The notes under the pieces are model-generated. The model searched no databases and had not been told where the DNA came from. It was given only the letters and a program-made list of their open reading frames with translations. A program made the translations under genes and the position numbers. From Bacteroides sp. (lineage in GTDB: Bacteria; Bacteroidota; Bacteroidia; Bacteroidales; Muribaculaceae), in contig JAAVCX010000016.1 of the NCBI GenBank assembly GCA_014802105.1, positions 11,037-75,036 on the forward strand: 64,000 nucleotides of DNA, in the 5' to 3' direction. This document shows, piece by piece, positions 8,203 through 16,516 of the stretch (position 1 is its first letter; every line of letters begins with the position of its first letter).

Positions 8203-8234
8203 TTTGCGGAAATGGAAATTATTTTGTAATTTTG
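8203..8234 (+). promoter_or_regulatory. Promoter at the edge of repeat cluster 1 (TTTG - 20 bp - TAATTTTG)
   Basis: TTTG at 8203-8206 and TAATTTTG at 8227-8234 are separated by exactly 20 bp, the preferred Bacteroidetes spacing. The -33 box is part of the TTTTTGCGG tail of the last inverted repeat unit. Transcription toward the gene at 8529 would start near 8240. Confidence 0.65.
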
Positions 8235-8240
8235 TGTTAG

Positions 8241-8528
8241 TATGACGGTGCGATGCGCCTCACTCAGTCAATAATAGCAGACTTAACGAAAGCAACGGAA
8301 AGACAATTGTTATGAGACCGATTAATGATAAATACGCGCTAATCGACTCAATATTAGGTAGTTACCCCCCCAATAGGCGGGAGTAGACTTTTCGTGACCG
8401 CCGGTAGCGGTCTATTGTTCAATTACATTACATCTCGGCAATCAATGTCACTCCGCGGGAGCCTCGGTCCCGACGGAGCGATTTGTCGTGTCCACACGTC
8501 ATCTACAACCAATCAACCTTATATATCT
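8241..8528 (+). other. Long, probably structured leader of the exported-protein gene
   Basis: About 290 nt separate the promoter from the start codon and no gene is seen. Two hairpins are visible: GACCGC/GCGGTC at 8396-8412, and a two-part stem at 8451-8478 with CTCCG/CGGAG outside CGGGA/TCCCG. The role is unknown. Confidence 0.45.
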
Positions 8529-9032
8529 ATGAATAAACCAATACTGTTACTGACGGCGGTAGCCGCCGTAGTCCCCACGGCGTGGGGAGCTGATCAGGAT
8601 CTGGTGCCATCGCTGGTGATCGGAGACAAGGAGTATGTGCTTCCCCGGTCGGAGTACAACAAGATCGTCATCAACCATGATGGCACCATCACACTGGAGT
8701 CAAATGAGCCGGGCGGCGAGAATATCACGCTCAACTGGGCCGATGCATCCCGCGTCTACGTTCAGGATATGCCGGCCGACGAGATTTCCACGTCGATAGA
8801 AACGATCGAGGCTGACGCCAGAGAGAGCCGGCTGACCTATGATGCCACGTCCCTGACCCTTGGCACGGACTCTGGTGAGAGTCTTTATGTAACCGTCTAC
8901 AATCTCGCAGGTCAGGCCGTGTTGAGCGGACGTGTAGGCGGTCTCAGGGGGTCATTGTCGGTGGCCTCGCTGCCCGAGGGCATGTATATAGCCTCGGCGA
9001 ATGGCATGTCGTTGAAATTTATCAAGCGCTAA
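8529..9032 (+). CDS. Exported protein with T9SS type A-like C-terminal tail
   Basis: This 167-residue protein begins with a signal peptide (MNKPILLLTAVAAVVPTAWGAD). The middle part (about 24-85) is a short beta-rich segment that I do not recognise. The C-terminal 55 residues (VTVYNLAGQAVLSGRV ... LPEGMYIASANGMSLKFIKR) resemble the type A sorting domain of the type IX secretion system, which sends proteins through the outer membrane. The start at the signal peptide was preferred over an upstream in-frame ATG. It is followed by a REP-like palindrome and then by a SUMF1-domain gene on the same strand; both sit between two GCAGAG repeat arrays. Function unknown. Confidence 0.75.
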   Translation: MNKPILLLTAVAAVVPTAWGADQDLVPSLVIGDKEYVLPRSEYNKIVINHDGTITLESNEPGGENITLNWADASRVYVQDMPADEISTSIETIEADARESRLTYDATSLTLGTDSGESLYVTVYNLAGQAVLSGRVGGLRGSLSVASLPEGMYIASANGMSLKFIKR

Positions 9033-9040
9033 CATTGCGA

Positions 9041-9131
9041 ATGTAGGGACATGGCGTGCCATGTCAGCCAACACAGGCTCGTTGATTTTCAATCCTTTGC
9101 CATTCTGACATGGCACGCCATGTCCCTACAT
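9041..9131. repeat. REP-like nested palindrome, copy 1
   Basis: Two perfect 27-nt inverted arms (9041-9067 and 9105-9131) flank a 37-nt spacer. Each arm contains GACATGGCGTGCCATGTC, which is itself a palindrome apart from the central GT. A second copy with the same arms but a different spacer is at 29528-29619. The form resembles REP/BIME elements, which are moved by RAYT transposases; none is in the window. Confidence 0.8.
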
Positions 9132-9173
9132 CAATACAATCAATGAACATACAGAACATAAACTGAAAAGAAG

Positions 9174-10175
9174 ATGAAAAAGAGAACAACAATCAAGACA
9201 CTCGCCACAGGTGTAGTGCTTGCGGCCTGTGCAACAGGACTGCATGCCGCTACCGATGTCTACCGTCAGATCATAGTTCACGGTACTGACGACAGTGTGC
9301 TCGCTACCTACTATGAGTCGGAGCTCTCCTACTTGGAGTTTGTGGAGAAGGAGGAAGTCTATCCCAACGCCGAGGTTTACACCAACGGCAACATACTGAT
9401 CAAGCTCTCATCTGAGGTAAAATTTAAGATGGTCAAGGTCGAGGGCGGTGTCGACTACACTTTGACAGATAACGGAACTCCCATCACAGCGTGGGATGCC
9501 ACCAAGCATATTGATACCTTCTATATCGGGGAATATGAGGTTACTCAGGGATTATATAAAGAGGTTAAAGGGACTGTTCCATCAGATCAGAGCATGATCG
9601 GTGATAATTATCCTGTGGCCACGGTGAGCTGGGATATGATAGCCGGAAGCGAAGATAATTTTCTGACTGCCATAAATAAGTTGTTGGCAGAGATCAAGAA
9701 GAACAATCCCGCGGTAGCCACGGCACTTGGAGACCGCGAGTTCCGCTTGCCGAGCGAGTGGGAGTGGGAGTACGCGGCGGCCGGAGGCAAGGAGTATAAG
9801 ACGCTTGGCTACTATTTCAGCGGCACGAGCGAGAGTACTACGGAAGCACTCGAGACCGTAGCTGTCAACAGTGTTAGCCCCAACAAAGCTACATCGGTAG
9901 CCGAGGTTGGTTCCAAGCTACCCAACAATCTGGGCCTTTATGATATGTCTGGTAATGTGTATGAATGGTGCAGTGGTTTGGGCTATCCTGCCGATCCTAC
10001 CACACCGGGTTATCAGAGTTCTACTTCGACAACCTTGAACACCTCTAACCGTCCTTATCGTAGCGGTCGCTGGGGTAATGATAGTGCTAAGTACTTTCTT
10101 GTCAATATGCGCAACGACAACGTCTCAAGCTATATAAGCAGTATGGATAGTGCCGGTTTCCGCCTCGTTTTTTAG
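9174..10175 (+). CDS. SUMF1/formylglycine-generating-enzyme-like exported protein
   Basis: This 333-residue protein has a signal peptide (MKKRTTIKTLATGVVLAACATGLHA), an unrecognised segment of about 70 residues, and then an FGE-sulfatase domain (about 78-333). Domain hallmarks are FYIGEYEVTQGLYKEV, PVATVSWDM, REFRLPSEWEWEYAAAGG, LGLYDMSGNVYEWC and the final GFRLVF. The paired catalytic cysteines of true formylglycine-generating enzymes are not visible; the domain has only the cysteine of EWC. It is therefore more likely a non-catalytic, binding or structural relative. It lies downstream of the T9SS-tailed protein, separated by a REP-like palindrome. Confidence 0.85.
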   Translation: MKKRTTIKTLATGVVLAACATGLHAATDVYRQIIVHGTDDSVLATYYESELSYLEFVEKEEVYPNAEVYTNGNILIKLSSEVKFKMVKVEGGVDYTLTDNGTPITAWDATKHIDTFYIGEYEVTQGLYKEVKGTVPSDQSMIGDNYPVATVSWDMIAGSEDNFLTAINKLLAEIKKNNPAVATALGDREFRLPSEWEWEYAAAGGKEYKTLGYYFSGTSESTTEALETVAVNSVSPNKATSVAEVGSKLPNNLGLYDMSGNVYEWCSGLGYPADPTTPGYQSSTSTTLNTSNRPYRSGRWGNDSAKYFLVNMRNDNVSSYISSMDSAGFRLVF

Positions 10176-10259
10176 TTCACAATTGATATCATTGAGCAAG
10201 CCCGACCAGGCAATCTCCCTGACAGGGGCGTAACGCTCACTCCGGGTCTCGCGATAAGT

Positions 10260-10545
10260 AAACTCATGCAGAGGCGCGGAGAACGCAGAGAGAATATTCC
10301 CATCACTACGAGCTCACGCAAAGTACGCAAAGAACGCAAAGTTTTTTTATCTCATAATATAAAACTCTGCGTCCTCCGCGCCTCTGCGTGAGTTTTTGTT
10401 GCGATGGAAATAATTTCCCCTTTGCGTTCTCTGCGTACTTTGCGTGAGGCTTTTATATTGACGAAATAAAAATCTCCGCGTCCTCTGCGCCTCTGCGTGA
10501 GGCTTTTTGTATCGACGAAAACAATTCCTCTGCGTGAGATTTTTA
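10260..10545. repeat. GCAGAG-type intergenic repeat array, cluster 2
   Basis: This array uses the same units as the one at 7890-8200, mostly in inverted orientation (CTCTGCGCCTCTGCGTGAG near 10375 and 10485), plus GCAAAG direct versions near 10315-10342. The 464-bp gap between 10175 and 10640 holds no other recognisable feature. The two arrays bracket the genes at 8529 and 9174. Confidence 0.8.
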
Positions 10546-10639
10546 GGTCCGCGCTACATTATCACACCTTTCCGGGGTAGGCATGGACGTAACTTTGCAG
10601 AGCTATTATTTTTAAATCTCTGTAAAACTGTTTCAGTCC

Positions 10640-11056
10640 ATGCGTACTATCGATTCACTCATTATCCATTGCACTGCGACCCCTCGCGGTCGCCACGTCA
10701 CGGTCGCTGACGTAGACTCCTGGCATCGGGCCCAGGGGTATGACTCTATCGGTTATCATTATCTCGTCTATCTTGACGGCTCAGTCCACGCCGGACGCCC
10801 TGAGGCAAAGGTCGGCGCCCATTGCCGCGGACATAATTCGCGGTCGATAGGTATAGCTTATGTAGGAGGAGTAGAAGCCGATGGCTCTCCGGCCGATACG
10901 CGCACACCCGCGCAGGTCGAGGCCTTGCGCGGGTGTGTGGCGAGCTTGCTGGAGCGTTATCCGGCAGCCCGGGTGTATGGTCATCGTGATTTTGCGGCCA
11001 AGGCCTGCCCCTGTTTCGACGCTCGGGCAGAGTATGGCGCGCTCTTACATCTGTGA
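10640..11056 (+). CDS. N-acetylmuramoyl-L-alanine amidase, amidase_2 / T7-lysozyme type
   Basis: This 138-residue protein is a bare amidase_2 domain that would cleave between muramic acid and the stem peptide. The likely zinc ligands are His10 (SLIIHCTAT), His115 (VYGHRDF) and Cys123 (KACPCFD). YHYLVYLDGSVHAGRP and NSRSIGIAYVGG are typical of the T7 lysozyme and PGRP fold. There is no signal peptide, so export would need a holin or lysis. Such solitary genes are common in Bacteroidales, often as prophage-derived or ICE-derived lysins, but no other phage gene is nearby. Its last 12 bp overlap the end of menA on the other strand. Confidence 0.9.
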   Translation: MRTIDSLIIHCTATPRGRHVTVADVDSWHRAQGYDSIGYHYLVYLDGSVHAGRPEAKVGAHCRGHNSRSIGIAYVGGVEADGSPADTRTPAQVEALRGCVASLLERYPAARVYGHRDFAAKACPCFDARAEYGALLHL

Positions 11057-11926
11057 GAGCACAGCTCCGGCAAAAGCCAGAGTGTAGATCAGCATCAGCA
11101 TGGCCGTGAGTCCCAACAGTGGATTGAGCCTCCTGCCCGAGCGCACCCTCAGCTGAACGAAGAGTGACGAGTGGGCCACTACATAGACACATGGCACAAT
11201 CCAGCCCCACTGAGCGGCGGCAACCCACTCGGGCAATGTCAGCGTTGCGGCCAGATAGCCGTTGGCCAGATAGATCCACGAGACAGAGTTGCGCCCCAAG
11301 ACCACGGCCAGGGTGTGCTTGCCCACGGCCTTGTCATCGTCGGCATCGCGGTAGTTGTTTACAATCAACACGTTGGCGCCCATGAGCCCGATGCCGGCGG
11401 CCGATGCCGTCACCCACCATGGACAATTCCCGGCCATGAGAATATAGGTGAGGCACACCGGCACGAGTCCGAAGAATATCACTACCGCCACCTCACCCAG
11501 GGCGTGACGCGAGAGCGGCCAGGGCCCGGCACTGTAGGCGAATACTCCCAGAGCTATCGCCACGCCGGCGGGATACATCCACCAGGCTCCGTAGAGAGCT
11601 ACGAGCACTACGCCCGTGAGGCAGGCTGCTGCAAGCACAAGAATAGTGGCCAGGAGCATGGCCCGGGGAGAAATATCCCCCTCGGTGACTCCGCGGCGAG
11701 GCCCTTCGCGACCGGGACGGTCGAGACCGGCACGGAAATCAAAATACTCGTTGGCAAAATTGGAGGCTATCTGGGCCAGCAGGGCAAATATAAGTGCCAG
11801 GAGCCAGGGGGTGAGTGAGAAGCGCCAGGTGAGAAGCCCCAGGGCACCTGCGTAGATCACTCCGGCCAGCGAGACGGGGAGTGTGCGCAGGCGCATTGCT
11901 TCGATCCATACTCTGAATGTTGACAT
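11045..11926 (-). CDS. menA: 1,4-dihydroxy-2-naphthoate polyprenyltransferase
   Basis: This 293-residue integral membrane protein of the UbiA family attaches the polyprenyl chain to 1,4-dihydroxy-2-naphthoate in menaquinone synthesis. The two aspartate-rich prenyl-diphosphate motifs are NFANEYFDFRAGLDRPGREG (about residues 56-75) and NNYRDADDDKAVGKHTLAV (about 190-208). About eight or nine hydrophobic segments fill the rest. It is the third gene of a minus-strand run (TPR protein, M3 peptidase, menA), 54 bp after the peptidase gene. Its 3' end overlaps the convergent amidase gene by 12 bp. Confidence 0.93.
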   Translation of the reverse strand: MSTFRVWIEAMRLRTLPVSLAGVIYAGALGLLTWRFSLTPWLLALIFALLAQIASNFANEYFDFRAGLDRPGREGPRRGVTEGDISPRAMLLATILVLAAACLTGVVLVALYGAWWMYPAGVAIALGVFAYSAGPWPLSRHALGEVAVVIFFGLVPVCLTYILMAGNCPWWVTASAAGIGLMGANVLIVNNYRDADDDKAVGKHTLAVVLGRNSVSWIYLANGYLAATLTLPEWVAAAQWGWIVPCVYVVAHSSLFVQLRVRSGRRLNPLLGLTAMLMLIYTLAFAGAVLSQM

Positions 11927-11980
11927 GGCGGGGATTGATGGGATGAGGGTGTGGCTGAAATAGACCGTAGGGTAGTCAGA

Positions 11981-14110
11981 TCAATCTTTGCGGGTGAGGG
12001 GCGAGGGGGTGACGGGATCTTTCTTGATGCCGTCGCGGATGAGGAGAGCATCGATGGTGGCATCGTGGCCGCGGAAACGACGGTAGAGCACATCGGGATC
12101 CTCGGTGCCTCCGCGCTCCAGAATATTCTCGCGGAACGATCGGGCGGTCTCGGGGTCGAAGATACCGTTCTCCTTGAAGTGGGCGAAGGCATCGGCATCG
12201 AGCACCTCGGCCCATTTATAACCGTAATATCCGGCTGCATATCCTCCGGCAAAAATGTGGGAGAAGGTAGGAGCGGTCAGTGTGCCGTCGACAGGCTCGA
12301 AGATGCTCACGCTCTCGAGGGCCTGACGCTCGAAGCCGACAGGGTCGTCGACAGGCGAGGTGATAGTGTGCCAGGCCATGTCGAGCAGACCGAAGTTGAG
12401 CTGACGCATACAGGCGTAGGCCGCACCAAACTGTGATGAGGCTATCAGACGCTCCACGAGCTCGGCCGGGATGGGCTCGCCGGTGATGTAGTGGCGGGCG
12501 AAGCCGTCGAGAAACTCCTTTTCGGTGAGATAATTCTCGTTAAACTGAGAGGGGAGCTCCACGAAGTCGCGCTTCACGTTGGTACCCGAGAGGGAGCCGT
12601 AGGTGGCCTTGGTGAGCAAGCCGTGGAGGGCGTGGCCAAACTCGTGGAGGAAGGTCTCGACCTCGTAGGGGGTGAGCAGCGAGGGCTTGGTGTCGGTAGG
12701 CTTGGTGAAGTTCATCACGATCGATACGTGGGGGCGCGAGTCAGTGCCGTCGGGCAGGATGCGCTGTCCCTTGAAGTCGGTCATCCAGGCTCCCGACCGC
12801 TTGCTCGGACGCGGGAAGAAGTCGGTGTAGATCACTCCGAGATAAGAGCCGTCGGCATCGCGCACGTCAAAGGCGGTGACATCGGGATGGTAGACGGGTA
12901 TATCGGTGTTTTTCTCAAAGGTCACGCCATAGAGACGGGTGGCCAGACCAAACACTCCCTCGATGACATTGTCGAGCTTGAAATAGGGGCGCATCTCCTC
13001 CTCGTCATAGCTGTAACGGGCGTTGCGCAGCTTGTTGGCGTAGTAGCTGTAATCCCAGGGCTTGAGCTCGACGGGATGACCCTCGGTCTGGGTGGCAAAC
13101 TCTGTGAGCTCCTTTATCTCGGCAAGCTGGGCCGGACGATAGGCGTCGCGCAGCGAGTGGAGCAGAGAGTAGACGTTGGCCGGAGTCTTGGCCATCTTGT
13201 CGGCCAGAGCGTAGTCGGCGTATGTCTTGTAGCCGAGCAGGTTGGCGATAGCAAGACGGGTTGCGGCGATCTCCTTGAGCACCTCGACATTGGAGTATTG
13301 TCCCTGGGTGTTGCGCGAGCTGTACAGGCGATACATCTTTTCGCGCAGGTCACGACGGTCGCTGTTTTTCATGAACGCCGTGTAGACCGGTGCATCGAGA
13401 GTGAAGAGATATTCACCCGGGCGACCCTCCTCGCGGGCTGCCTGGGCGGCTGCCTCGACGGTGCTCTCGGTGAGACCGGCGAGGTCGTCGGCCGTGAGCC
13501 AGATCTTATAGGTGTTGAGCTCGCGGAGCACATTCTGGCCAAACAGGGTGGTGAGCTCGCTCAGACGGCTCTGGAGACGCGAGAACTTCTCGCGGTCGTC
13601 GCCTTCGAGCAGGGCACCGTTGCGCACAAACGACTGATAGGTCTGGCGCAGGAGCATCTTCTGTTCGGGAGTCAGAGCTGTGGTGTCGGAGCTGTCATGG
13701 ACAGCCTGCACACGTTTCCAAAGCCCCTCGTTGAGGTTGACCGATGTGGAGTATTCCGACACCATGGGGCTCACACGGGTGGAGATCTCCATGATAGTGT
13801 CGTTGCTGAGAGCCTCGGCGAGAGGGTAGAACACGCCCAGAGCGCGGTCAAGGTCGAGATTCAGCTCCTCGAGGGCGGCTATGGTGTTGGCGAAGGTCGG
13901 AGCCTCGGGATTATTGACTATGCGGGCCATGTTCTCGCGGCCCAGCGCTATGCCGCGCTCGATGGCCGGGAGATAGTCGGCTGCAGTGATTTTGTCAAAC
14001 GGTGCTGTGCCGTGGGGAGTGGAGGTGAACTCCGAGTAGAGAGGATTGGATTGTGCTTGAGTCATAAGGCAGGTTGCAGCCAGTGCGGCCGTGAGAAGTG
14101 TTTTGCGCAT
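11981..14110 (-). CDS. M3 family metallopeptidase (peptidyl-dipeptidase Dcp-like)
   Basis: This 709-residue protein has a signal peptide (MRKTLLTAALAATCLMTQAQ) and a full-length M3 zinc peptidase domain. The HEXXH zinc motif is in VETFLHEFGHALHGLLT near residue 487, followed by the conserved RDFVELPSQFNENYL with the third-ligand glutamate. Length and order match Dcp/oligopeptidase A enzymes, which trim short peptides. The signal peptide points to a periplasmic or surface role. It follows the TPR gene by 29 bp and precedes menA by 54 bp, suggesting one transcript. Confidence 0.93.
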   Translation of the reverse strand: MRKTLLTAALAATCLMTQAQSNPLYSEFTSTPHGTAPFDKITAADYLPAIERGIALGRENMARIVNNPEAPTFANTIAALEELNLDLDRALGVFYPLAEALSNDTIMEISTRVSPMVSEYSTSVNLNEGLWKRVQAVHDSSDTTALTPEQKMLLRQTYQSFVRNGALLEGDDREKFSRLQSRLSELTTLFGQNVLRELNTYKIWLTADDLAGLTESTVEAAAQAAREEGRPGEYLFTLDAPVYTAFMKNSDRRDLREKMYRLYSSRNTQGQYSNVEVLKEIAATRLAIANLLGYKTYADYALADKMAKTPANVYSLLHSLRDAYRPAQLAEIKELTEFATQTEGHPVELKPWDYSYYANKLRNARYSYDEEEMRPYFKLDNVIEGVFGLATRLYGVTFEKNTDIPVYHPDVTAFDVRDADGSYLGVIYTDFFPRPSKRSGAWMTDFKGQRILPDGTDSRPHVSIVMNFTKPTDTKPSLLTPYEVETFLHEFGHALHGLLTKATYGSLSGTNVKRDFVELPSQFNENYLTEKEFLDGFARHYITGEPIPAELVERLIASSQFGAAYACMRQLNFGLLDMAWHTITSPVDDPVGFERQALESVSIFEPVDGTLTAPTFSHIFAGGYAAGYYGYKWAEVLDADAFAHFKENGIFDPETARSFRENILERGGTEDPDVLYRRFRGHDATIDALLIRDGIKKDPVTPSPLTRKD

Positions 14111-14139
14111 GTGTTGAGGTATAGATGAGTTAAGGGGTG

Positions 14140-16344
14140 TCAGGCATCGGGAGAGGAGGCTCTCTGCAGGGCGGTGTCGGCCACGATGGAGAGGAGCGCC
14201 GGAGTGCAGTCAGAGGGCACTTGGAGTCGCCGGTAGGCATCGCGGAGCTGTTTGAGGAAGTCGCTGCGGGAGATCGACCCTATCTTGATGGCGTCGACAT
14301 AGTGGCCTACGGCCTCGTCGGGGTGACCCGTAACCAGAGCCATGTTTCCGGCCAGCATGTAGTCTTCGGCGCGGGCCGAGGCCGAGGTCAGCAGCGAGAG
14401 GGTATAACGGGTGCAGTTGTCGTAGTCCCCCTTGGCCAGAGTGCATCGGGCCAGGGCGCGGATAGCTTTCTCGCTTCCGGGTGAGTAAAACTCGACTTTA
14501 TGGAGATAGTTGAGAGCTTCGTCATAACGCTCCTGCTCGAGCATGGCCACGCCCAGAGCCAGAGCTACCGACAGGTCGTCGGGACGCTGGCGTTCCAGTT
14601 GTTTGTAGGCCTCGACCGAGGAGCTCCACATGCCCAGCCGCTGATAGCAGCGTCCAAGGCGCGAGAGAGTCCAGGTGTTGCCGGGCTCGAGCTGATCGGC
14701 CTTGATGTAGTAGCCCAGGGCAAGCTCGATGTTGCCGAGCGACTGATGACAGAAACCGAGTTTCTGATATAGGGTGGCGGGAGGATCGATGAGGGTGCTG
14801 AGGATGCCGTAGACCGTCAGGGCATCGTCCCAATAACCCTTGCTGAAATAAAACTCTGCGATGAGCTCAAGGAACTCCGGGTCGCCGAACTCTTGGGACA
14901 ACTGGACGATACCGAGCAGTTCGATGCCCCCGGTGAAGGGGTCGGTAAACTCGCCCTTGCGGCGGAAGAGCTTGAAAAACCTGTAGATGGAGCGCACGTA
15001 TGCCGTAGAGAGATCGGCCAGAGAGCCTTCGGCGGTATGGTCGGCCGAGGCCATCCTCATAGCGTCGGCCTGCATCTTGAGCTGGGAGGCCACCATCTGT
15101 TTCTGAGCCTCAGGCATCTGGCTGAGCGAGAGGGCTATCGAATATTTGTCGCTGTCACAGAGCCCGGGAGCGGTGGCCAGAAGCTCGATCAGCGAGCCAA
15201 GAGTCGCCGAGCCTATCCCTTTGAGATGTGAATGGCCAGGCTGGAACATCCTGAACCAGTTGGGCATATCGTTGAAGAAGGGAAACGATTTAAGGCCACG
15301 GAAAGTTGCCATCATCACGTCGCCCCCCTCCTCCTGAAGCTCCTGAAGTTCGCGTAGGCGGTCAGAGAGCCCTGAATTGCTGAGGGCTTCGGCCCACTCG
15401 GGATTGAGCTCGAGCTCGTCGGGCGAGACGGGATTGTTGCGCAGGCGTTCTATCTCGGGGCGCATCTTCATCATCTCAGGCATGAGCTCCTCGTCAAATT
15501 TGCGGGTGAGTCGCTCGGTGTCACGGCTACGCACGAAGAGCATGGCGGCCATCCTCACGTCGCGGCTCCAGGTGGGACGGTCGCGCAGGGCCTCAAGCCT
15601 GGCGAGAGTGGCGCGGGAGAGCGGACGCCGGTTGGGTGCCGAGAGGAGCATCAGCAGGCCGATGAGGGCACGGGCCACTACCGGCTTGGGGGTTGACTCG
15701 GCCGAGTAGAGATCCATCAGCAGCCACAGGCGACGATGGTCGGCCCACTCGAGCCCTCCCATTGTGATGGCGCTTACAATCAGAGCTTTGGCCTCAGTGG
15801 ATATAGACAGGTCGGAGAGCAGGTCAGAGAGCAGGTCGGAGTCGGCGGCCGAGAGGGGATGGAGTGTCCACACACGGTTGAACAGTCTCACCTCGAGCGT
15901 CTCGGCGCGCAATTGCAGCTCGGCCTGAGCCTGGGCTGCGTTTTCGGCCAGAGCGGCCATGGAGAGACGGTGGACTGTGCGTCGGTACTCGTCGGTCAGC
16001 CGAGACAGGGAGTCGGTCTCTGAAGAGCGCAGAAATCTCACACTGTTATAGTAGAGTGTCGAAGCGTCGGCTGATAGGGCTTCGCGCTCCATCTCGTCGC
16101 GGATGGCATAGAGCTCGTCGGTCAGCGAGGCCATATTGGCCCCCAGTCCGGGATCGGGCAGCCCTTGCAGAGCGTAGGCCCGCATATAGCCGTAGCGTTG
16201 CCCGATGTCCTCCAGGCGGCTCTTATATCTGGCCAGCACAGGATAGGCATGCAGGGCGTTATTTAGTTGGTCGAGGGTTGCCGAGAGAAGGTTCTCGCTC
16301 AGCCGACGGTCGACCTCTTCAAAAGTTTTATTGGTGGTTTTCAT
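14140..16344 (-). CDS. Large tetratricopeptide-repeat protein of unknown function
   Basis: This 734-residue, mostly helical protein has no signal peptide. TPR-like units are recognisable in the C-terminal third (about 510-700), for example YQKLGFCHQSLGNIELALGYY, TWTLSRLGRCYQRLGMWSSS and EDYMLAGNMALVTGHPDEAV. The N-terminal two thirds are helical and unrecognised. A start at 16359 is rejected because a -7 box lies over it (16357-16364); the start at 16344 leaves a leader of only about 6 nt. A scaffold or adaptor role is plausible but not shown. It heads the minus-strand run with the M3 peptidase and menA. Confidence 0.8.
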   Translation of the reverse strand: MKTTNKTFEEVDRRLSENLLSATLDQLNNALHAYPVLARYKSRLEDIGQRYGYMRAYALQGLPDPGLGANMASLTDELYAIRDEMEREALSADASTLYYNSVRFLRSSETDSLSRLTDEYRRTVHRLSMAALAENAAQAQAELQLRAETLEVRLFNRVWTLHPLSAADSDLLSDLLSDLSISTEAKALIVSAITMGGLEWADHRRLWLLMDLYSAESTPKPVVARALIGLLMLLSAPNRRPLSRATLARLEALRDRPTWSRDVRMAAMLFVRSRDTERLTRKFDEELMPEMMKMRPEIERLRNNPVSPDELELNPEWAEALSNSGLSDRLRELQELQEEGGDVMMATFRGLKSFPFFNDMPNWFRMFQPGHSHLKGIGSATLGSLIELLATAPGLCDSDKYSIALSLSQMPEAQKQMVASQLKMQADAMRMASADHTAEGSLADLSTAYVRSIYRFFKLFRRKGEFTDPFTGGIELLGIVQLSQEFGDPEFLELIAEFYFSKGYWDDALTVYGILSTLIDPPATLYQKLGFCHQSLGNIELALGYYIKADQLEPGNTWTLSRLGRCYQRLGMWSSSVEAYKQLERQRPDDLSVALALGVAMLEQERYDEALNYLHKVEFYSPGSEKAIRALARCTLAKGDYDNCTRYTLSLLTSASARAEDYMLAGNMALVTGHPDEAVGHYVDAIKIGSISRSDFLKQLRDAYRRLQVPSDCTPALLSIVADTALQRASSPDA

Positions 16345-16356
16345 AAAGGCACAATG

Positions 16357-16364
16357 CAAATTTA
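16357..16364 (-). promoter_or_regulatory. TPR-gene promoter, -7 box TAAATTTG (minus strand)
   Basis: The minus strand reads TAAATTTG, matching TAnnTTTG. Transcription would start near 16350, only a few nucleotides before the ATG at 16344. This decides the start codon of the TPR gene. Confidence 0.6.
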
Positions 16365-16516
16365 CAAAGAATTAAACAAACATCGTGCCAAAATCACCCC
16401 AACCCCATCCACAAATAATGTTAAGAGATTGTTATTAAACATCCTCTGAGAATAATCCCGGGGCAGAGCTTATCAGCCCGAAGAGGCAGCGGCGCAAGAT
16501 AACAGATCCGGGGAAA

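Noticed and set aside
10640-11056. Amidase as part of a prophage
   Set aside because: No integrase, structural, holin or terminase gene is adjacent; the flanks are core metabolism and a repeat array.
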